64,000 nucleotides of DNA from Nonomuraea angiospora (GTDB taxonomy: Bacteria > Actinomycetota > Actinomycetes > Streptosporangiales > Streptosporangiaceae). The DNA lies in the NCBI RefSeq assembly GCF_014873145.1, contig NZ_JADBEK010000001.1, positions 11,532,001 to 11,596,000 of the forward strand, given 5' to 3'. Of the stretch, positions 17,107 through 25,468 are shown piece after piece; positions within the stretch are counted from its first letter, which is position 1, and each line of letters begins with the position of its first letter. Position numbers and translations under genes: made by a program. The notes beneath the pieces are model-generated. The model was not told where the DNA came from, searched no databases, and was given only the letters and a program-made list of their open reading frames with translations.

Positions 17107-17742
17107 CTACTGAGGCTTGAGGATGGACGGGTAGGGTTGCGCGCCCCGCTGCTTGAGCAGCTCCGTCATGAGCTTGATCTCCCCGCTCTGCCCCTGGACG
17201 ATCTTCTGCGCCATGCTGACGACCTCGGCGCGCGTGGACAGCTTGAGCAGCCCCTCGGCCATCTGCACGCCTCCCTCGTGGTGGCGGATCATCAGCTGCA
17301 GGAACAGCACCTCGGCCTGCGTGCCCTGCGCCTCCTTGAGCTGGGTCAGCTCCTGCGGCGTGGCCATGCCGGGCATGGAGCCGGGCGTGGCTGCGGCGGC
17401 GCCGCCGTGGCCGTGGCCGCTCATCCAGGCCATCGGCTTCTGGTCGGTCGCCGGGTCGAGACCCCACTGCTGCAGCCAGCCCAGGAACATGCCGCGCTGG
17501 TTGGCCTGGGTGTTGATGATGTCGAAGGCCAGGTTTCTGATCTCCTTGGCCGGGCCCTTGTCCCTGACGATGAAGGACATGTCGACGGCCTGGGCGTGGT
17601 GCGTGGCCATGTCGCGGGCGAATCCGGCCTCGGGCGAGGTGTCGCCGGGCGTGCCGTCACGGCCGAACAGGAAAAATGCGGCCAGGGCGAGCACGAGCAC
17701 GCCGCAGGCGATCAGGATGGGTCTACTCACGGGTTTTTCCAT
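17107..17742 (-). CDS. DUF305-family membrane-anchored protein
   Basis: 211 residues. One N-terminal membrane segment (PILIACGVLVLALAAFFLF) is followed by two DUF305 halves, each with the His-rich helix (FARDMATHHAQAVDM and LQLMIRHHEGGVQMAEG). DUF305 is a ferritin-like four-helix bundle exported to the cell surface; His/Met-rich loops (MSGHGHGG, MPGMATP) suggest metal, perhaps copper, binding. The divergent neighbour encodes a DUF3105 protein, a pairing I recall as frequent in actinobacteria. The gene is followed after 4 nt by the CrtI-like gene. Confidence 0.88.
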   Translation of the reverse strand: MEKPVSRPILIACGVLVLALAAFFLFGRDGTPGDTSPEAGFARDMATHHAQAVDMSFIVRDKGPAKEIRNLAFDIINTQANQRGMFLGWLQQWGLDPATDQKPMAWMSGHGHGGAAAATPGSMPGMATPQELTQLKEAQGTQAEVLFLQLMIRHHEGGVQMAEGLLKLSTRAEVVSMAQKIVQGQSGEIKLMTELLKQRGAQPYPSILKPQ

Positions 17743-17858
17743 GGCCCGTCCAGCGTACCCATCGATGGCGTCGTGATCGGACGCTTATAAGCGCCTTATT
17801 CTCCGCATACGCCGGGAGGCAATAGGGTGACCGGAGTTGGTACGCCGATGGAGGAACG

Positions 17859-18572
17859 ATGACGAAGGAGAAGGCGCAGGCGAGGCGCGAGCATCTTGCG
17901 AAGATGCGGGCCGAGCAGAAGCGCAAACAACGCCGCGCCGCGCTGCTCATGTGGGGGACGGGCGGTCTGATCATCGTGGTGCTCGTCGGCGTGGTCGGCT
18001 TCTACCTGGTCAAGCAGGCCAGAGAGAACTCGCTGGACGCCGTGGCCAACTACAAGTACGAGGCCGGGCAGCACGTGTGGAACGCGGTCACCTACAAGGA
18101 GACCCCGCCGGTGGGCGGTCAGCACAACAACTACTGGCAGGCGTGCTCGATCTACGACAAGCCCATCCACAACGAGCACGCCGTGCACTCCCTGGAGCAC
18201 GGGGCCGTCTGGATCACCTACCGGCCCGACCTGCCCAAGGCGCAGATCGACAAGCTGAAGGAAGTGGCGACGTCCACGGGCCAGCAGGACTACATGCTGG
18301 TCAGCCCGTACCCCAACCTGCCCGCGCCGGTGGTCGCGTCGTCGTGGGGGCACCAGCTCAAGCTGAACGACCCCGCCGACCCCAAGCTGGGGGCGTTCAT
18401 CAAGAAGTTCCAGAACGGGAAGGACACGCCGGAGCCCGGCGCGACGTGCGGGGGCGGGGACGCCATCACGACGACGGCGGACCAGTCGCCGCTGCCGCCC
18501 GAGCCGACGGGCAACCAGCAGCAGCCGCCGATGGAGACCATCTCGCCGTCGCCCAGCCAGTCGCAGAAGTAG
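17859..18572 (+). CDS. DUF3105-family membrane-anchored protein
   Basis: 237 residues. A basic N-terminus (KEKAQARREHLAKMRAEQKRK) precedes a membrane segment (TGGLIIVVLVGVVGFYLV). The extracellular part has the DUF3105 pattern PPVGGQHNNYWQACSIYDKPI and NEHAVHSLEHGAVWITY, rich in His and one Cys, then a Pro/Gln-rich tail. The function is not established. GGAGG sits 8 nt before the ATG at 17859, and a TAGGGT -10-like box lies at about 17823. The gene is divergent from the DUF305 gene and may be co-regulated with it from the shared 116-bp region. Confidence 0.88.
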   Translation: MTKEKAQARREHLAKMRAEQKRKQRRAALLMWGTGGLIIVVLVGVVGFYLVKQARENSLDAVANYKYEAGQHVWNAVTYKETPPVGGQHNNYWQACSIYDKPIHNEHAVHSLEHGAVWITYRPDLPKAQIDKLKEVATSTGQQDYMLVSPYPNLPAPVVASSWGHQLKLNDPADPKLGAFIKKFQNGKDTPEPGATCGGGDAITTTADQSPLPPEPTGNQQQPPMETISPSPSQSQK

Positions 18573-18722
18573 CCGGCGCGGCCGGTGGGCATCGGCCGGA
18601 GCGAGGAGCGGCCGCCGTAGGCCGGAGGGGCGGGTGGGTGTGGCCCCTTCGGCGGCCCCTTTGATGGGGTGGCCGCCCCCTCGTGGGTGTGGGCACTCCG
18701 GCCGACGCCCGTGACGGGGGTC

Positions 18723-19223
18723 TCACACCCCGTCGATGAGGAGGCCCTGGCGGGCGCGGGAGTATTCCTCGAAGGAGATGCGGCCGTCGCCGTCGGCGTC
18801 CACCCGCGAGAAGGCCGCGGCGAGGTCGGTGTCCGCGCGGTTCCAGACCGTGCGGAAGTCCTCCATGGTGATCCAGCCGTCGCCGTCGCGGTCGGCGACC
18901 GCGAAGGTGGCCCGGGTGATCGGCGCGAGCACGGCTTCGAGCGCTCCCGTGCGTACCAGCGACTCGAAGGACGTGACGTACTCCTCCTTGCTGATCTTCC
19001 CGTCGCGGTCGGTGTCGAGGGCCCTGGCGTGGGTGTCCCAGGCGTTGAGGAAGGCGTTGACGACCGCCTCGGCCTCGGGCGCGTCCGCGCGCACGCCGGT
19101 CTGCTCCAGCCGCCGCTGGGCCAGCGCCAGGTAGTCGTATCGGGTCAGGAAGCCGTCGCCGTCGGCGTCCAAGTCCTTGAAGTTGCGCTCCGCGCTCTCG
19201 CGGAAGCTGCTCTTCTGCGCCAT
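18723..19223 (-). CDS. Four-EF-hand calcium-binding protein (calerythrin-like)
   Basis: 166 residues, cytosolic, with four canonical 12-residue loops: 19-30 (DADGDGFLTRYD), 70-81 (DTDRDGKISKEE), 111-122 (DRDGDGWITMED) and 142-153 (DADGDGRISFEE). Loops 2 and 4 carry the final Glu of strong calcium sites; loops 1 and 3 end in Asp. This is the calerythrin/sarcoplasmic-calcium-binding family found in actinomycetes, thought to buffer or sense calcium. I prefer the ATG at 19223 to the one at 19226, since GGAG lies 5 nt from the former and 2 nt from the latter. A 35-bp palindrome lies just upstream. Confidence 0.9.
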   Translation of the reverse strand: MAQKSSFRESAERNFKDLDADGDGFLTRYDYLALAQRRLEQTGVRADAPEAEAVVNAFLNAWDTHARALDTDRDGKISKEEYVTSFESLVRTGALEAVLAPITRATFAVADRDGDGWITMEDFRTVWNRADTDLAAAFSRVDADGDGRISFEEYSRARQGLLIDGV

Positions 19224-19237
19224 CATGACTCCGATCA

Positions 19238-19272
19238 GTTACTCTAAGTAGCCTAGCGCTACTTAGCGTAAC
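19238..19272. promoter_or_regulatory. 35-bp palindrome between ald and the EF-hand gene
   Basis: GTTAC and GTAAC form the outer arms and CTAAGTAGC/GCTACTTAG the inner arms, all centred on 19255, with a 5-nt centre and one mismatch pair. The site lies 15 bp before the EF-hand start on the same strand as both neighbours. Read on the minus strand it includes TAGGCT, a possible -10 box. It could be an operator, or less likely a terminator of ald, since no T-run follows. Confidence 0.5.
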
Positions 19273-19299
19273 TCGCACGGGATGTGATGGACAGAAGGC

Positions 19300-20415
19300 T
19301 CAAGAAAGCGCGTGTTCGGCGGGCGTCCACTCCAGACCGTGCGCCTCGGCCACCGGACGGCTGGTCAGGTGGCCGTCGTGGGTGCTCAGGCCCAGCGCGA
19401 GCGCCGGGTCCTCGCGCATGGCCCGCTGCCAGCCCAGGTCGGCGATGGCCAGCGCGTACGGCAGCGTCACGTTCGTCAGCGCGAACGTCGAGGTGTGCGG
19501 CACCGCGCCGGGCATGTTGGCCACGCAGTAGAAGATCGAGTCGTGCACCCGGTACGTGGGCCGCTCGTGCGTGGTCGGCCGGGAGTCCTCGAAACAGCCG
19601 CCCTGGTCGATCGCGATGTCCACCAGCACCGAGCCCGGCTTCATCCTGCTCACCAGGTCGTTGCTCACCAGGGTCGGCGCCTTGGCGCCGGGCACCAGCA
19701 CCGCGCCGATGACCAGGTCGGCCTCCAGCACCGCCTGCTCGATCTCCAGCGTGTTGGAGGCGACGGTCTGGCAGTGGCCCTGGTAGATCAGGTCGGCCTG
19801 GCGCAGCTTGTCGATGTTGTTGTCGAGCAGCAGCACCTCCGCCTGCATGCCGAGGGCGATGGCGGCGGCGTTCATGCCGGACACGCCGGCTCCGATGACC
19901 ACGACCTCCGCCGCGCGCACGCCGGAGACGCCCCCCATCAGCACGCCCCTGCCGCCTCCCGAGCGCATCAGGTGGTACGCGCCCACCTGCGGCGCCAGCC
20001 TGCCCGCCACCTCGGACATGGGCGCGAGCAGGGGCAGCGCCCGGTCGGCCGTCTGGACGGTCTCGTAGGCCACGGCGGTGGTGCCGGAGTCGAGCAGGGC
20101 CCGCGTGCAGGGCCTGGACGCGGCCAGGTGCAGGTACGTGAACAGCACCTGCCCCTTGCGCAGCCGGTGGTACTCCTCCGGCACCGGCTCCTTCACCTTC
20201 ATGACCATGTCGGCGGCCGACCAGACCTCGTCGGCGTCCGCGACCATGACGGCCCCCGCCGCCGCGAAGTCGTCGTCGGGGATCGCGGAGCCGACGCCCG
20301 CCCCCTGTTCCACGAGGACCCGATGGCCGTGGCGGACGAATTCGTGTACTCCGGCCGGGGTAAGGGCCACCCGATATTCGCTGTTCTTGAGCTCTTTCGG
20401 AACACCGACTTTCAT
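19300..20415 (-). CDS. ald: Alanine dehydrogenase
   Basis: 371 residues, the usual size. [20 protein letters not shown] is the family N-terminus; MVMKVKEP and [10 protein letters not shown] carry the catalytic Lys and His; [14 protein letters not shown] is the NAD-binding loop; [19 protein letters not shown] is the conserved C-terminal block. The enzyme interconverts L-alanine and pyruvate plus ammonia with NAD in the cytoplasm and links nitrogen and carbon metabolism under low oxygen or alanine growth. It stands alone, 77 nt ahead of the EF-hand gene on the same strand. Confidence 0.95.
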   Translation of the reverse strand: MKVGVPKELKNSEYRVALTPAGVHEFVRHGHRVLVEQGAGVGSAIPDDDFAAAGAVMVADADEVWSAADMVMKVKEPVPEEYHRLRKGQVLFTYLHLAASRPCTRALLDSGTTAVAYETVQTADRALPLLAPMSEVAGRLAPQVGAYHLMRSGGGRGVLMGGVSGVRAAEVVVIGAGVSGMNAAAIALGMQAEVLLLDNNIDKLRQADLIYQGHCQTVASNTLEIEQAVLEADLVIGAVLVPGAKAPTLVSNDLVSRMKPGSVLVDIAIDQGGCFEDSRPTTHERPTYRVHDSIFYCVANMPGAVPHTSTFALTNVTLPYALAIADLGWQRAMREDPALALGLSTHDGHLTSRPVAEAHGLEWTPAEHALS

Positions 20416-20563
20416 GGGCGAACTCTTCTCGCTCTTGCGCGCTTACGCCTCCGTTCTTCCTCTCTGCCCCGAAAAGGTGAGGATTATCGGGCTGATTACC
20501 CTGGTGCCGCCGTACCTCGATAGGCTCACCGGCAGTCCGAACGTCAGGATGGGATCGCCATAG

Positions 20564-21514
20564 ATGGACAAGCCGGAAGAGCCGCCACCCGCGGACCCCG
20601 GGGAGCCGAAGGCCAGCAAGGCCACCACCATCTTGCTGATCGTCTCGCTCGTGCTCGTCGTGCTGGTCGCGGGAGTGGTCGGCTCGATCGCCGTCCTGAT
20701 GACCAAAAATCCCGACATGCCGCTCCTGGGTGCCGCGCCGGCGCAGCAGCTCGCCGTGCCCATCCACTTCGCCCCCGTCCGGGAGGCCAAGGCCGCGCCG
20801 TGCCCCGGCGCGGAGGCCGTGCTCGACGAGGAGCAGAAGAACTGCTACCTCCTGGAGGACGGCGTCACCGTCGACGCCGTGCAGCGGATCGAGCCGGTGC
20901 GCGAGAAGGACGGCCAATACTCCGTGCGCATCGCGATCGCCCCGCGCTTCAAGGAGCGCCTCGTGCAGCTCATCGACGAGCTGGTGCCCGATCAGCGGCA
21001 GGTGGCCATCGTGCTGGCCCCCGCGCAGCCTGACGCGCCCAAGGTCGTGCTGGCCGCGCCCGTCGTCACCCAGTACATGGACGGCGACAGCATGAGCATC
21101 TCGGGCTTCGAGAAGGAGGAGGCCGACGCGCTGGTGACCCGCCTGCTGGGCGCCACGCCGGGCGCGTCCACGCCGGGCACGTCCCCACCGCCCACGGACC
21201 CATCCTCGCAGCCGCAGCAGCCCGGCGGCACCCCGCAGCAGAACCAGAGCCCTCCGGGCCAGCAGAACACCACCCCAGGCACCGCCACCAACCCCGCCAA
21301 CCCGGGCACCACGGGCACCACGGGAAATGGCAACCCCGGCGGCACGAGCCCCGCCTCGGGCCCCCGGCGCACCCCCGACAAGCGCTACGCCGGTTGCAAG
21401 GAGGCCGTGGCAGCCGGGGACGGCCCCTACTTCAAGGGCACCCACGAGGAATACTCCTGGTACGTGGACGTCGACGGCAACGGCGTGGCCTGCAACAGCG
21501 GCGACATCCGCTAA
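20564..21514 (+). CDS. Membrane-anchored protein with SecD P1-head-like and Excalibur domains
   Basis: 316 residues. A Pro-rich cytoplasmic tail precedes one membrane segment ([26 protein letters not shown]). Residues about 60-180 ([52 protein letters not shown]) resemble the P1 head found in SecDF and in many actinobacterial anchored proteins. A Gly/Pro/Thr/Gln linker of about 80 residues ends in an Excalibur calcium-binding domain ([16 protein letters not shown], then [10 protein letters not shown]), which has the DxDxDGxxC pattern. The role is unknown, probably at the cell wall. The gene is convergent with the permease gene, overlapping by 4 nt. Confidence 0.78.
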   Translation: MDKPEEPPPADPGEPKASKATTILLIVSLVLVVLVAGVVGSIAVLMTKNPDMPLLGAAPAQQLAVPIHFAPVREAKAAPCPGAEAVLDEEQKNCYLLEDGVTVDAVQRIEPVREKDGQYSVRIAIAPRFKERLVQLIDELVPDQRQVAIVLAPAQPDAPKVVLAAPVVTQYMDGDSMSISGFEKEEADALVTRLLGATPGASTPGTSPPPTDPSSQPQQPGGTPQQNQSPPGQQNTTPGTATNPANPGTTGTTGNGNPGGTSPASGPRRTPDKRYAGCKEAVAAGDGPYFKGTHEEYSWYVDVDGNGVACNSGDIR

Positions 21515-22890
21515 CCGAACAGCTCCTCCAGCCAGTCGATCGCGAAGTAGGCCACGAAGATCAGCGAGACGATCCAGAGCAGCCACGGGATCTCGGAGAA
21601 GCGCCCTCTGGCGGCCTTGACGAGGGTGTAGGCGATCACGCCCGCGCCCACCCCATTCGTGATCGAATAGGTGAACGGCATGAAGGCGATCGTCAGGAAC
21701 GCCGGGATGGCCACGTCCAGCTGGTCCCAGGGCACGTTCCTGCTCTGCGTCATCATCAGCGCCCCGACCAGCACCAGCGCGGGCGCGGCAGCGGCGGCGG
21801 GCACCACCGTGGCCAGCGGCGTGAACAGCAGCGTCAGCCCCAGCAGCGCCCCGGTCATCACGCTGGCCAGGCCGGTCCGCGCGCCCTCGCCGACGCCCGC
21901 GGCGGACTCGACGAAGACGGTGTTCGCCGAGGAGCTCACCGAGCCGCCGATCATGGCCGCCACGCCGTCCACGGTCAGGACGCGGCCCAGCCGGGGCACC
22001 TGGCCCTGCTCGTCCACCATCCCGGCCTCGTCGCTCACGCCGATGATCGTGCCCATCGCGTCGAAGAACCCCGACAGCACCAGCGTGAACAGCACCACGG
22101 CCGCCGTCAGCGCCCCCGCCCTGCCGAACCCGCCGAACAGGTCGAACGCGCCCACCAGCCCGAAATCCGGCGCCGCGACCAGGCGCTCCGGCACGTGCGG
22201 CGTCACCACGCCCCACGTCCCAGGCGGGACCTTGGCGACCGAGTTGACCAGGATGGCCAGGGCCGCCGTCAGGACGATGCTGATCAGGATCGCGGCCGGG
22301 GTCCTGCGTACGAACAGCACGATCATCAGGAGCAGGCCGAAGCAGAACACGACGACCGGCCAGCCTATGAGGTGGCCCGTGGCGCCGAGCTGCACGGGCG
22401 TGCCCGTGCCCCGCGTCACGAACCCGGCGTCCACCAGGCCGATCAGGGCGATGAACAGCCCGATGCCCACGCTGATGGCGTGTTTGAGCGCGAGCGGGAT
22501 GGCGTTCATGATCAGCGTGCGCAGGCCCGTCACGGCCAGCACGATGATGACGAAGCCCTCCAGCACCACCAGGCCCATGGCCTGGGCCCACGTCATGTGC
22601 GGGGCGGCCTGGTAGGCGACCACCGCGTTGAGGCCGAGCCCGGCGGCCAGGCCGAAGGGCGCGTTGCCGACGACGGCCATCAGCAGCGTGGAGACGGCCG
22701 CGGCGAGCGCGGTGGAGGTGGTGAGCTGGGCGACGGAGAGCCGGGCGCCCGTGACGTCCGTGGCGCCGGCCAGGATGATCGGGTTGAGCAGGATGATGTA
22801 GGCCATGGCCACGAACGTGGTGACCCCGCCACGCACCTCGCGGCCGACCGTCGTCCCCCGCCCGGTGAGCTCGAAGAAACGGTCGAGCAC
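21511..22890 (-). CDS. AzgA-type NCS2 purine permease
   Basis: 459 residues with about 12 hydrophobic segments. [24 protein letters not shown], then [19 protein letters not shown], and the helix ending in [20 protein letters not shown] cut to family cores, match the AzgA branch, which imports adenine, guanine or hypoxanthine with protons. The start is the GTG at 22890, with AAGGGGG about 7 nt upstream; that ribosome site lies inside a perfect 12-bp hairpin. The gene follows the small EF-hand gene and the molybdenum hydroxylase gene on the same strand, suggesting one purine operon under the PucR regulator. Confidence 0.9.
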   Translation of the reverse strand: MLDRFFELTGRGTTVGREVRGGVTTFVAMAYIILLNPIILAGATDVTGARLSVAQLTTSTALAAAVSTLLMAVVGNAPFGLAAGLGLNAVVAYQAAPHMTWAQAMGLVVLEGFVIIVLAVTGLRTLIMNAIPLALKHAISVGIGLFIALIGLVDAGFVTRGTGTPVQLGATGHLIGWPVVVFCFGLLLMIVLFVRRTPAAILISIVLTAALAILVNSVAKVPPGTWGVVTPHVPERLVAAPDFGLVGAFDLFGGFGRAGALTAAVVLFTLVLSGFFDAMGTIIGVSDEAGMVDEQGQVPRLGRVLTVDGVAAMIGGSVSSSANTVFVESAAGVGEGARTGLASVMTGALLGLTLLFTPLATVVPAAAAAPALVLVGALMMTQSRNVPWDQLDVAIPAFLTIAFMPFTYSITNGVGAGVIAYTLVKAARGRFSEIPWLLWIVSLIFVAYFAIDWLEELFG

Positions 22891-22892
22891 CC

Positions 22893-22925
22893 GCCATCCC
22901 CCTTCGCATGATCAAGGGGGATGGC
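22893..22925 (-). promoter_or_regulatory. 12-bp perfect hairpin covering the permease ribosome binding site
   Basis: GCCATCCCCCTT (22893-22904) and AAGGGGGATGGC (22914-22925) are exact inverted repeats with a 9-nt loop. On the transcript of the minus strand the second arm contains AAGGGGG, the likely Shine-Dalgarno of the permease gene starting at 22890. No T-run follows, so translational control is more likely than termination, though partial attenuation after the EF-hand gene is possible. Confidence 0.55.
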
Positions 22926-22951
22926 GCATAGCTACCCGGAGGGCGCGGAGA

Positions 22952-23185
22952 TCACGCCTTCTCGTGGCGCCCGTGACCCACGAGCCCCATGAACTCCTCC
23001 AGCCCGATCGTCCCGTCGCCGTCGCTGTCGGCCGACTTGATGAACGCCTCGATCTCGCCCTCGGACGCGCCCTGCCCGCCCAGCGCCTCGTTGGCCCGGC
23101 GGATCTCGTCGGCCGTCAGCAGGCCGTCGCCGTCGGTGTCGAAGCGCCGGAACTCCGCCTCGGCCGCTTCACGAGCGCTTGCCAT
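22952..23185 (-). CDS. Small two-EF-hand protein within a purine operon
   Basis: 77 residues. Two complete loops are visible (DTDGDGLLTADE and DSDGDGTIGLEE), both ending in Glu, so it should bind two calcium ions like a single calmodulin lobe. A longer in-frame start at 23215 exists; I chose the ATG at 23185, which has GGGGG about 7 nt upstream. The start overlaps the last 17 nt of the molybdenum hydroxylase gene and the stop lies 61 nt before the purine permease gene, so it is co-transcribed with both. Why a calcium sensor sits there is unknown. Confidence 0.85.
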   Translation of the reverse strand: MASAREAAEAEFRRFDTDGDGLLTADEIRRANEALGGQGASEGEIEAFIKSADSDGDGTIGLEEFMGLVGHGRHEKA

Positions 23186-25373
23186 CGGATACCCCCATTG
23201 TCGATCCGTCATCAAACAACGCGATATCTTCTGGCCTAATCGGAACCCGAGTCAACCGCAGCCCGGTCGCGGCCCGCACGGCGGCGGCGACGGCGGGGGT
23301 GGAGGAGAGCGTCGGGGGCTCGCCCGCGCCGCGCAGCCCGTACGGCGCCGCCGGATCCGCGTTTTCCAGGATCTTCATCCGCATCGGCGGCATGTCGAGG
23401 ATCGTGGGGATGAGGTAGTCCGTGAACGACGGGTTCAGCACCCGGCCGTCGCGGATCTGGATCTCCTCCATGAGCGCCAGCCCGAGCCCCTGCGCCGACC
23501 CGCCGTGGATCTGGCCCTCCAGGGCCTGCGGGTTCAGGACGCGGCCCACGTCCTGGACGGCCGCCAGCTCGACCACCTTGACCAGGCCCAGCTCCACGTC
23601 CACGTCCACGACGGCCCGGTGCACGCACAGGGCGAGCTGGGTGTGCGAGTCGCCCTGCCCGGTGATCGGATCCATCGGGTACGTGGGGCGGTGCCGGTAC
23701 TCGCGCGTCTCCTCGATCGGCCCGTACTTCTCCAGCGCCTCCTCCGGCGGCAGCCCGTTGAAGCGCTTGCGCACCGCCTCGCAGGCGGCCTGCACCGCCC
23801 CGCCGGTCACGTACGACTGGCGCGAGGCCGACGACGAGCCGGCCGAGCCGACGGAGGTGTCGGCGGTGGCCACGGTCACGTTCGCGATGCCCAGCTCGGT
23901 GCGGGCGATCTGGGCCTGGATCGTCACCAGGCCCTGGCCCACCTCGGCGGCGGCCGTGTGGACGGTGACGTGCGGCTCGCCGCCCACCAGCTCGGCGCGG
24001 ACCCGGGCCGTGGAGTAGTCGTCGAAGCCCTCGGAGAAGCAGATGTTCTTGATGCCGACGCCGTAGCCGACGCCGCGCCGCACCGACTCGCCGTGCGTGG
24101 TCTGGGACACGCCCCCGGGCATCGACCGCAGGTCACTCGGGGCCGCCGACGGTAGCGGCATCGCCTCCAGGTCGCGCAGCATCTCGGCGAGCGGGGCCGG
24201 GGAGTCGATCACCTGGCCGGTGATGAGGTGGGAGCCCTGGGAGACGGCGTTGCGCACGCGGATCTCCACGGGCGACAGGCCGCACGCCTCGGCCAGCCGG
24301 TCCATCTGCGACTCGTACGCGTAACACGCCTGGACCGCGCCGAAGCCGCGCATCGCGCCGCAGGGCGGGTTGTTGGTGTAGACGCCGGTGGCGTCCACCT
24401 GCACGTTCTCCACCTCGTACGGGCCCACGCCCAGCGACGCGGCGTTGCCGACCACGGCGGGGGAGGAGGAGCAGTACGCGCCGCCGTCCAGCAGGATGTC
24501 GGCCTTGACGTAGACCAGCTTGCCGTCGCGGGTCGCGCCGTGCTCGTAGCGCATCCGGGCCGGGTGGCGGTGCACGTGGCCGAAGAACGACTCCTCCCGG
24601 CCGTACACGATCTTCACGGGCCGGTTCAGGCGCAGCGCCAGCATGCAGGCGTGGACCTGCATCGACAGGTCCTCGCGGGCGCCGAACGCGCCGCCGACGC
24701 CGGACAGCGTCAGGCGCACCTTGTCCGGGGGCAGGCCGAGGCAGGGGGCGAGCTGGTCGCGGTCCACGTGCAGCCACTGGGTGGCGATGTAGAGGTCGAC
24801 GCCGCCGTCCTCGGCCGGGACCGCCAGGCCGGACTCGGGGCCGAGGAATGCCTGGTCCTGCATGCCGACCTCGTACTCGCCGGTGACCACGACCTCGGCC
24901 TCGAACGTGCCGCCCCGCCGCACCGGCTGGTGCCGCACGAAACGCCGGGACCGGCGGGGGTCGGTCACGGCCTCGCGCACCTCGTACTCGACCACGATGG
25001 CCGCCGCCGCCCTGCGCGCGGTCTCGGGGTGGTCGGCGGCCACCACCGCCACCGGCTCGCCCTGGTAGCGGACCTGGTCGATGGCCAGCACCGGCTGGTC
25101 CTTGTGGTCGAGCCCGTAGAACTTCTCGCCCGGCACGTCCTCGTGCGTCAGCACGGTCAGCACGCCCGGGATCTTCAGCGCGGGCCCCACGTCGATCGAC
25201 CGGATCCAGGCCGACGGGTGCGGGCTGCGCAGCGTCGCGCCCCACACCATGCCGTCCAGCCACAGGTCGGAGGCGTAGGCGAACTCGCCGGTCACCTTCA
25301 GCGTCGCGTCGGGCCGCCGCGCGCTCTCGCCGACCCCGGCGCCGTGCAGGGTCGTGTACGCGGTCTCCGTCAT
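23169..25373 (-). CDS. Xanthine dehydrogenase-family molybdopterin-binding subunit
   Basis: 734 residues. It shows the molybdenum hydroxylase large-subunit landmarks: GEFAYASDLWLDGMVWGA, RYQGEPVAVVAAD, GGAFGAREDLSMQ, RGFGAVQACYAYESQMD, VGQGLVTIQAQIA, and the catalytic Glu in RGAGEPPTLSS. The enzyme would hydroxylate a purine or another N-heterocycle. The FAD and 2Fe-2S partner subunits normally needed for electron transfer are not adjacent; the next genes are an EF-hand protein and a purine permease, and the divergent neighbour is PucR. This context favours a purine substrate. The partner subunits must be elsewhere, or it uses other electron carriers. Confidence 0.88.
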   Translation of the reverse strand: MTETAYTTLHGAGVGESARRPDATLKVTGEFAYASDLWLDGMVWGATLRSPHPSAWIRSIDVGPALKIPGVLTVLTHEDVPGEKFYGLDHKDQPVLAIDQVRYQGEPVAVVAADHPETARRAAAAIVVEYEVREAVTDPRRSRRFVRHQPVRRGGTFEAEVVVTGEYEVGMQDQAFLGPESGLAVPAEDGGVDLYIATQWLHVDRDQLAPCLGLPPDKVRLTLSGVGGAFGAREDLSMQVHACMLALRLNRPVKIVYGREESFFGHVHRHPARMRYEHGATRDGKLVYVKADILLDGGAYCSSSPAVVGNAASLGVGPYEVENVQVDATGVYTNNPPCGAMRGFGAVQACYAYESQMDRLAEACGLSPVEIRVRNAVSQGSHLITGQVIDSPAPLAEMLRDLEAMPLPSAAPSDLRSMPGGVSQTTHGESVRRGVGYGVGIKNICFSEGFDDYSTARVRAELVGGEPHVTVHTAAAEVGQGLVTIQAQIARTELGIANVTVATADTSVGSAGSSSASRQSYVTGGAVQAACEAVRKRFNGLPPEEALEKYGPIEETREYRHRPTYPMDPITGQGDSHTQLALCVHRAVVDVDVELGLVKVVELAAVQDVGRVLNPQALEGQIHGGSAQGLGLALMEEIQIRDGRVLNPSFTDYLIPTILDMPPMRMKILENADPAAPYGLRGAGEPPTLSSTPAVAAAVRAATGLRLTRVPIRPEDIALFDDGSTMGVSDGKRS

Positions 25374-25429
25374 CTTCCCAGTAGAGCCCCGCCGCCGCGC
25401 CGGATCCTATGCGCGTCGCGTGAAATCCC

Positions 25430-25461
25430 GGTCAGCGGTTGACCTCGGCGCCTTGTATATT
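25430..25461 (+). promoter_or_regulatory. pucR promoter: dyad GGTCA-N5-TGACC and -10 TATATT
   Basis: An inverted repeat GGTCA/TGACC with a 5-nt centre (25430-25444) precedes the strong -10 box TATATT (25456-25461). Seven bases separate the box from the GTG at 25469, so the transcript is probably leaderless. The dyad lies between pucR and the divergent molybdenum hydroxylase gene and may be the PucR operator. Confidence 0.55.
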
Positions 25462-25468
25462 CCTCCAA

